A stretch of DNA of 64,000 nt from BOG-908 sp964244615 (lineage in GTDB: Bacteria; Pseudomonadota; Alphaproteobacteria; Acetobacterales; Acetobacteraceae). Position 1 is the first letter of the stretch, and each line of letters begins with the position of its first letter. The notes under the pieces are model-generated. The model ran no database searches, was not told the origin of the DNA, and worked only from the letters and a program-made list of their open reading frames with translations. The stretch is from assembly GCA_964244615.1 (NCBI GenBank), contig CAXTJP010000002.1, positions 1 to 64,000 of the forward strand. Reading direction: 5' to 3'. Positions 59,108 to 64,000 of the stretch are shown here, in pieces. The position numbers were made by a program, and so were the translations under genes.

Positions 59108-60598
59108 CTAACCCTGCGCCGTGAGTGCGCGCTCCACCTCGGCGTCGTGCGCGGCCTCGTCGGCGCGCGCACGCGCCGGGCTCCAGCGGCCTTTCATGCC
59201 GAGGATCAACGCCACGAAGGCCAGCGCACCCAGGCCGCACACCCTGTACCAGGCCTGCCACTGGCCAGGCGCCATCATGGCGGCCCGGGCGATCTCCTGC
59301 ACGCCCGCAAGCAGGTCGGGCGGGATGGCGGCCCCCGCCGCATGCAGCTTGCTGTAGCGCGCCATCGTAGGCCCTGCCTCCACCAGCGGCGTCACGGTGT
59401 CGACGACGTGCGGCAGCGCCAGGAACGAGCCGGTCACCACGAGCCGCAGCAACCAGCCCCAGATCGCAAGGCCGGTGGCGGTCAGTGCCGGGTTGTGCGC
59501 CTCGATCATCTCGGTGAAGCTGGCCATCCAGGTGGCGTAGGCACCGCCCATGAGGACCGAGATACCGCCGCCGATCAGCGCCATGATCGCGAATGACGGC
59601 GCACCGGCGCCCGACCGGCCCAGCCCCAGGAACACCACGATCATCGCGGCCGCACCCAGGCCGCCCACCAGCATGAACGGCTTGCGCACCCGCAACGCGT
59701 CGGACCAGCGCCCGGCCACGATCAGCGCCACCGCGTTCGCGGCCCAGCTCCAGTTCAGCAGGCTGTTGGCGCGCGCCGGGGTGAAGCCGAACACCGTCAC
59801 GAGGTAGATCACCCCGAATGCGACGGTCGTGTAGTAGACCAGCAGCAGCAGCGACACGCCGAGTGCCGAGCCGATCACGTCCGCCCGCAGCATCTGCAGC
59901 CACGGGCTGCGCGGGTCGAGGTCGATGTGGCCCGAAGCCGCGAGCCGCTCGTTCAGCACCCGGTCGCGCTCGTTCACCATCACCTGGTCGCGCAACGCGG
60001 CCGGCAGCTCGCGCAGCAGGAACAGCGCCGCCACCCAGACCAGCAGGCAGAAGGCGCCGCAGAACACAAACTGGCTGCGCCAGTCCGGGTGGCTCGGCAG
60101 GGTGGCGCTGTTCACCGCACTGGTCATCAGGCTGCCCAGCACCGGCCCGATGGTCCAGAACCCCATGGCCGTGGCGCGCCCGACCTGCGGCGAGAAGTCC
60201 CGGATCAGCGCCGGGGTCGCCACCAGGATGATGCCCTCCACGAAGCCGACGACGACCGACAGCGCCGCGAAGCCGAACTTGTCGTGCACGGCGGGCATGG
60301 CAAACGCGGTCAGCAGCGCCACCACCAGCAGCCCGTAGACCACCAGGTTGGCGCGGCCGAACCGGTCCGACAGCCCGGCCAGCAGCGAGGCGAACGCCCC
60401 CAGCAGATTGGCCAGCGCCAGCAGCCCGACGAGGTAGGTGAACGGCATGTGCAGGTCGCGCATCACCAGCGGTATCACCCCGCTGCCGACGTAGAGCGCG
60501 TAGTACAGCGCGACCGTGATCAGGACCACGAGGCCGAGCTGGAGCTGGCGCGGCCCGGTCGCGGGGTAGTGCGCGAGTTCACGCTTCCACAGGATCAT
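59108..60598 (-). CDS. MFS transporter
   Basis: 496 aa with 12 or more hydrophobic segments. ASLLAGLSDRFGRANLVVYGLL is the loop 2-3 motif, and ARATAMGFWTIGPVLGSLM-like sequence follows in the first half. A charged central loop (NERDRVLNERLAASGHIDLDPRSPWLQMLRADV) separates the halves. The substrate is unknown. It is the last gene of a minus-strand run with an aldo/keto reductase, an FAD oxidoreductase and a Rieske oxygenase, so uptake of the organic substrate of those enzymes is plausible. Confidence 0.85.
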   Translation of the reverse strand: MILWKRELAHYPATGPRQLQLGLVVLITVALYYALYVGSGVIPLVMRDLHMPFTYLVGLLALANLLGAFASLLAGLSDRFGRANLVVYGLLVVALLTAFAMPAVHDKFGFAALSVVVGFVEGIILVATPALIRDFSPQVGRATAMGFWTIGPVLGSLMTSAVNSATLPSHPDWRSQFVFCGAFCLLVWVAALFLLRELPAALRDQVMVNERDRVLNERLAASGHIDLDPRSPWLQMLRADVIGSALGVSLLLLVYYTTVAFGVIYLVTVFGFTPARANSLLNWSWAANAVALIVAGRWSDALRVRKPFMLVGGLGAAAMIVVFLGLGRSGAGAPSFAIMALIGGGISVLMGGAYATWMASFTEMIEAHNPALTATGLAIWGWLLRLVVTGSFLALPHVVDTVTPLVEAGPTMARYSKLHAAGAAIPPDLLAGVQEIARAAMMAPGQWQAWYRVCGLGALAFVALILGMKGRWSPARARADEAAHDAEVERALTAQG

Positions 60599-60682
60599 TC
60601 GAACGTCCCCGATGCTTTTTCGGCGAGCTTAGTGTCCGGCCCGGAATAAGCCAGACCGGCCAGACATTCGGGACGCGGGATC

Positions 60683-61738
60683 CTACCGCGCGTTCGGGCG
60701 GCCGGCTTCGGCCAGCTGCTTGGCGCGCCCGGCGCCCTGCCGTTCGAACATCCAGCCGGGATATTCCGGCGGCAGCGCGCTCACCGCCGCCAGCGCGTCC
60801 AGCTCCCCATCCGTCAGCGACACCTCGGTTGCGGCGATGTTGTCGTCCAGCTGATCCACGCGCTTGGCGCCGATGATGACGCTGCTGACGACGCGCTGGT
60901 GCAGCAGCCAGGCCAGCGCCACCTGCGCCACCGACACGCCGCGCCCTTCCGCGATCGGCCGCATCGCGTCGATGCAGGCATAGGCGCGCTCGCGATCGAC
61001 CGGCGGGAAGTCGAGGCTGGCGCGCCGGCCGTCTCCCTTCGTCTCGTCCTCCCGCGAGTACTTGCCGCTCAGCAGGCCGCCGGCCAGCGGGCTCCACACC
61101 ATCAGCCCCACGCTTTCGTGGCGCAGCATCGGCACGATCTCGCGCTCCAGGTCGCGGCCGGCCACCGTGTAATAGGCCTGCAGGCTCTCGAACCGGGCCA
61201 GGCCGTGCCGCTCGGCGATGCCCAGTGCCAGCGCGATCTGCCAGGCCGCCCAGTTCGACACCCCCACGTAACGGACGTGACCGTGTTGCACCAGCGTGTC
61301 GAGCGCGCGCACCGTCTCCTCGATCGGGGTCGCCGGGTCGAAGCCGTGGATCTGGTAGAGGTCGATATGGTCGAGCTGCAGGCGCTTCAGGCTGGCCTTG
61401 ACCGCGTCGATGACGTGCGGGCGCGCGTTGCCGCGCTCGTTCATCCCCGGCCCGGTCGGCCCGAAGCACTTCGTCGCCACCACCACGCTCTCGCGCGGCA
61501 CCTTCAGGTTGCGCAGCGCCTGGCCGGTAATCTGTTCGGACACGCCCTCGGCATAGACGTCCGCCGTGTCGATGAAGTTGATGCCGGCCTCGATGGCCCG
61601 GCCGACCAGGCGCTCGGCGTCGGCCTGCTGCAGCGAGCCGATCTGCCCCCACATCCCGCCGCCGCCGCCGAAGGTCATGGTGCCGAGGCAGAGTTCGGAG
61701 ACGAACAACCCGGTCCGGCCAAGCTTGTTGGAACGCAT
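60683..61738 (-). CDS. Aldo/keto reductase
   Basis: 351 aa NADPH-dependent TIM-barrel oxidoreductase. LGRTGLFVSELCLGTMTFGGG, the catalytic Asp and Tyr in NFIDTADVYAEGVSEQITGQAL, VVVATKCFG (Lys) and LDHIDLYQIHGFDPATPIEET (His) are present. SSVIIGAKRVDQLDDN marks the cofactor-binding end. Physiological substrate unknown. It lies 46 bp after the FAD oxidoreductase gene in the same direction. Confidence 0.92.
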   Translation of the reverse strand: MRSNKLGRTGLFVSELCLGTMTFGGGGGMWGQIGSLQQADAERLVGRAIEAGINFIDTADVYAEGVSEQITGQALRNLKVPRESVVVATKCFGPTGPGMNERGNARPHVIDAVKASLKRLQLDHIDLYQIHGFDPATPIEETVRALDTLVQHGHVRYVGVSNWAAWQIALALGIAERHGLARFESLQAYYTVAGRDLEREIVPMLRHESVGLMVWSPLAGGLLSGKYSREDETKGDGRRASLDFPPVDRERAYACIDAMRPIAEGRGVSVAQVALAWLLHQRVVSSVIIGAKRVDQLDDNIAATEVSLTDGELDALAAVSALPPEYPGWMFERQGAGRAKQLAEAGRPNAR

Positions 61739-61784
61739 CGCGATGCTCCTGCTGCGTGAGCCGAGACAACGCGGCAGGTCCGGA

Positions 61785-63410
61785 TCAGTGCCCGGTCATC
61801 GCCAGCCGCCACCGCGCGAGCGGCTTGCAGTCGCGCAGGATCTCGCGCGCGGCGTTGTAGCCCGGCATGCCGGAGACGCCGCCGCCCGGGTGGGTGCCCG
61901 CACCACACTGGTACAGCCCGCCGATCGGCGCGCGATAGCTGCCATGGCCCAGGATCGGCCGCGCCGACCACAGCTGATCGAGCGACATGTTGCCGTGCAT
62001 GATGTCGCCGCCGACCAGGCCGAACTTCTCCTCGAGGTCGGCGGGCGAGAGGCTGACACGGCCCAGCACCGATTGCTTGAAGTTGGGCGCCCAGCGGTTG
62101 ACCGTCTCGATCATCAGGTCGGCCACTTCCTCGCGCGCGTCCGCCCAGTCGCGGTCGAGCACCGGCGCCACCTGCTGGCAGAACAGGCTGGCCACGTGCT
62201 GCCCGGGCGGCGCCAGCGTATCGTCGATCGTGCTGGGGATCAGCATCTCCACGATCGGCGCGCGCGACCAGCCGAAGCGCCTGGCGTCCTGGTAGGCGCG
62301 GTCCATGTAGTCCAGCGTCGGCGCCAGCACGATGCCGCTGGCATGGTGCTCGGCGGCGGCCGAGCCGGGCAGGCAGGTGAAATCCGGCAGCGCGCTCAGC
62401 GCCACGTTCATCCGGAACGTGCCGGACCCGCATTTGTAGCCCCGTATGCGGCGCAGGAAATCGTCGTCCAGCATCGCGGGATCGACCAGGCGCTGGAACA
62501 GCAGCTTGGGGTTGAGGTTCGAGACGACCAGCGGCGCCTCGACCTGCTCGCCGTTCCCCAGCCGCACGCCGGTGGCGCGGCCACCCTGCACCAGCACCTG
62601 CTCGACCGGGCAGTCGAGCCGGATCTGCACGCCGGCCGCCTCGCAGGCGCGCGCCATGGCCTGGGTGATCGCCCCCATGCCGCCGACCGCGTGGCCCCAA
62701 CTGCCCTTCTTGCCGTTCACGCCGCCGAAGGTGTGGTGCAGCAGCACGTAGGCCGAACCCGGCGTGTCCGGGCTTGCGTAGTTGCCGACGATCGCATCGA
62801 AGCCGAGCGCCGCCTTGATCGGGTCGCTCTCGAACCAGGAATCCAGGAAGTCGCGCGCGCTCTTGGTGAACAGGTCCAGCAGGTCGCGTTGCTGCCGGGT
62901 GCCGAGCCGGCGCAGCATGTTGCCCTGGCGCAGCGTGCGCGACAGACCGCGCAGCCCGTCCTGCGGGTTGGGCGGCGTCTCCATCGCCAGCCGACGCAAA
63001 ACGTCGCCCACATCGTCCAGCATGGCGTAGTAGCGCGGCAGCGACTCGGCATCGCGCGCCGAGAACTTCGCCACCTCCGCCTGCGTCCGCGCCAGCCCGC
63101 CGCCCAGCTTCAGGTAGCGGCCGTCCTCGGTCGGCAGGAAGTTCGCGATCGGACGCTCCAGGATGCGCAGCCCCTGCGCATCCTGGAGCCCCATGTCGTC
63201 GATCACCCGCTGGTGCAGCAGGCTGACGGTGTAGCTGGCGACCGAGTTGCGGAACCCTGGATGGAACTCTTCCGTCACCGCGGCACCGCCCGCCACGCCG
63301 CGACGCTCGCAGACCGTCACGTCCATCCCGGCGCGCGCCAGGTAGAATGCGCAGACCAGCCCGTTATGGCCGCCGCCGACGATGACCGCCCGGCGTGTGA
63401 GGCGGGCCAC
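61785..63410 (-). CDS. FAD-dependent oxidoreductase, phytoene dehydrogenase/PYROXD2-like
   Basis: 541 aa. The N-terminal FAD motif VIVGGGHNGLVCAFYLARAGMDVTVCERR and GGAAVTEEFHPGFRNSVASYT are followed by GGMGAITQAMARACEAAG and, at the C-terminus, GLYQCGAGTHPGGGVSGMPGYNAAREIL, the pattern of carotenoid-desaturase-like amine or hydrocarbon oxidoreductases. It begins 1 bp after the Rieske oxygenase stop. The pair probably oxidises an organic substrate, which is not identifiable here. Confidence 0.87.
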   Translation of the reverse strand: MARLTRRAVIVGGGHNGLVCAFYLARAGMDVTVCERRGVAGGAAVTEEFHPGFRNSVASYTVSLLHQRVIDDMGLQDAQGLRILERPIANFLPTEDGRYLKLGGGLARTQAEVAKFSARDAESLPRYYAMLDDVGDVLRRLAMETPPNPQDGLRGLSRTLRQGNMLRRLGTRQQRDLLDLFTKSARDFLDSWFESDPIKAALGFDAIVGNYASPDTPGSAYVLLHHTFGGVNGKKGSWGHAVGGMGAITQAMARACEAAGVQIRLDCPVEQVLVQGGRATGVRLGNGEQVEAPLVVSNLNPKLLFQRLVDPAMLDDDFLRRIRGYKCGSGTFRMNVALSALPDFTCLPGSAAAEHHASGIVLAPTLDYMDRAYQDARRFGWSRAPIVEMLIPSTIDDTLAPPGQHVASLFCQQVAPVLDRDWADAREEVADLMIETVNRWAPNFKQSVLGRVSLSPADLEEKFGLVGGDIMHGNMSLDQLWSARPILGHGSYRAPIGGLYQCGAGTHPGGGVSGMPGYNAAREILRDCKPLARWRLAMTGH

Positions 63411-63411
63411 C

Positions 63412-64000
63412 TCAGCCAGCCCCGCCCGCTTGCACGGTGCCGGGCGGCGCGCCAGCCTGCCACCAGCCGGGGCGCGGCGCGTGGTGCAGGCGCGCCTGCG
63501 GGATCAGTTCGCGCAGGCGCCGGCCGAAGCTCAACAGGCTGACCTCGCCATCGCCCAGCGGTCCGACCGTGTAGCTACGCGACGCCATGCCGTGCTGTAC
63601 CCGCTCGATCAACGCCTTGTCCTCCAGGCTGACGGTGCGGTTGATGCGCCAGTTCAGGTAGCGCACCGCACGCATCTCCCGCCGCGAATCCGGTATCACG
63701 TAGGCGATCTCCCGGATGATCGTGCGGGTCGGCGAGATCGGGATGCTCTGCATGAAATCCACCTGGTCCGGGTACACGTCGAAGGCGATGTTCGGCCACA
63801 GCTTGTAGTAGCTCCACAGCCGGCGGCGCTCCGGCGGCAGGTGGTCCACCTCCGGCAGGTATCTCTGGTACAGCCGCTCGGACAGCGAGTGGGACGGCTC
63901 GTCCAGCAGCATCCCCCACATCTTGTCCACCCATGGCCGCGATTCGACGCCGTAGCCCCGGCCGAACAGCCGGGTCAGCCCGGGATGAGCCACCCGTATG
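63412..64000 (-). CDS. Aromatic ring-hydroxylating (Rieske) oxygenase alpha subunit, C-terminal part
   Basis: The frame is open to the window edge, so the N-terminal Rieske domain lies outside. The visible 196 residues match the catalytic-domain end: WPNIAFDVYPDQVDFMQSIPISPTRTIIREIAYV, then RAVRYLNWRINRTVSLEDKALIERVQHGMAS and GEVSLLSFGRRLRELIPQ, including the conserved Asp-containing ERVQ(H)G helix. These enzymes add O2 to aromatic rings or demethylate quaternary amines. The following FAD oxidoreductase and aldo/keto reductase are probably in the same operon. Confidence 0.82.
   Translation of the reverse strand, partial: IRVAHPGLTRLFGRGYGVESRPWVDKMWGMLLDEPSHSLSERLYQRYLPEVDHLPPERRRLWSYYKLWPNIAFDVYPDQVDFMQSIPISPTRTIIREIAYVIPDSRREMRAVRYLNWRINRTVSLEDKALIERVQHGMASRSYTVGPLGDGEVSLLSFGRRLRELIPQARLHHAPRPGWWQAGAPPGTVQAGGAG

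Overview
The window is GC-rich DNA from an alphaproteobacterium. The best guess is Acetobacteraceae or a close relative. This rests on protein resemblance (red-type form IC RuBisCO with CbbX, a TimA-MltA pair, SecB, hrcA-grpE-dnaK-dnaJ, a queA-tgt-queF-queG cluster), frequent GTG/TTG starts, and a dispersed AAAAGTCTTTTGCTTCTTTT inverted repeat of a kind seen in that family. The genus cannot be named from sequence alone.

Layout. 1-5641: housekeeping genes (EpmA-like ligase, Gly/Tyr-rich lipoprotein, SecB, histidine phosphatase, Tim44-domain protein, MltA, solitary DNA methyltransferase). 5647-9513: a 1288-residue beta-helix repeat protein. 9656-11206: guaA. 11444-14437: a probably acquired block (TetR regulator with paired operators, isochorismatase-like hydrolase, drug-efflux MFS, IS3 remnant). 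14546-24675: nitrate assimilation. narK, an FAD oxidoreductase, nirA, an NADPH flavoprotein and nasA form one tightly overlapped operon. Divergent to it is a receiver-ANTAR-PilJ fusion regulator. 24729-33876: a Calvin-cycle locus, with cbbY and cbbR followed by cbbL-cbbS-rpe-cbbX-fbp-prk-fba-gph. 33953-38353: two small genes, then queuosine synthesis. 38334-41575: a VOC protein and a degenerate polyamine-type ABC transporter. 41684-44833: two small membrane proteins, rdgB, rph and an ATP-grasp gene. 44981-51367: hrcA, grpE, dnaK and dnaJ, interrupted by an antisense gene for a secreted repeat protein. 51598-56239: dapB, threonine aldolase and two outer-membrane beta-barrel proteins. 56298-59060: a graveyard of broken insertion sequences around a decayed transglycosylase gene and its secreted neighbour. 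59108-64000: MFS, aldo/keto reductase, FAD oxidoreductase and the end of a Rieske oxygenase.

The most notable system is the nitrate regulator. It fuses a NasT-like receiver/ANTAR antiterminator to a PilJ/NarX-like nitrate-sensing domain with two GQFRMLSQR/GRQRMLSQR boxes. The leader of the divergent narK operon can fold into two 6-bp stems, each with a hexaloop carrying A at position 1 and G at position 4, which is the known ANTAR RNA target. The sensor, the RNA-binding domain and the RNA target therefore lie within 1.5 kb.

Other strong leads are an FBPase in the cbb operon that has lost key metal- and substrate-binding residues, a polyamine-type ABC ATPase lacking its signature motif and switch histidine, consecutive apparent CTG starts for mltA and the methyltransferase, and the decayed effector/immunity-like pair. 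No tRNA, rRNA or CRISPR array was seen.
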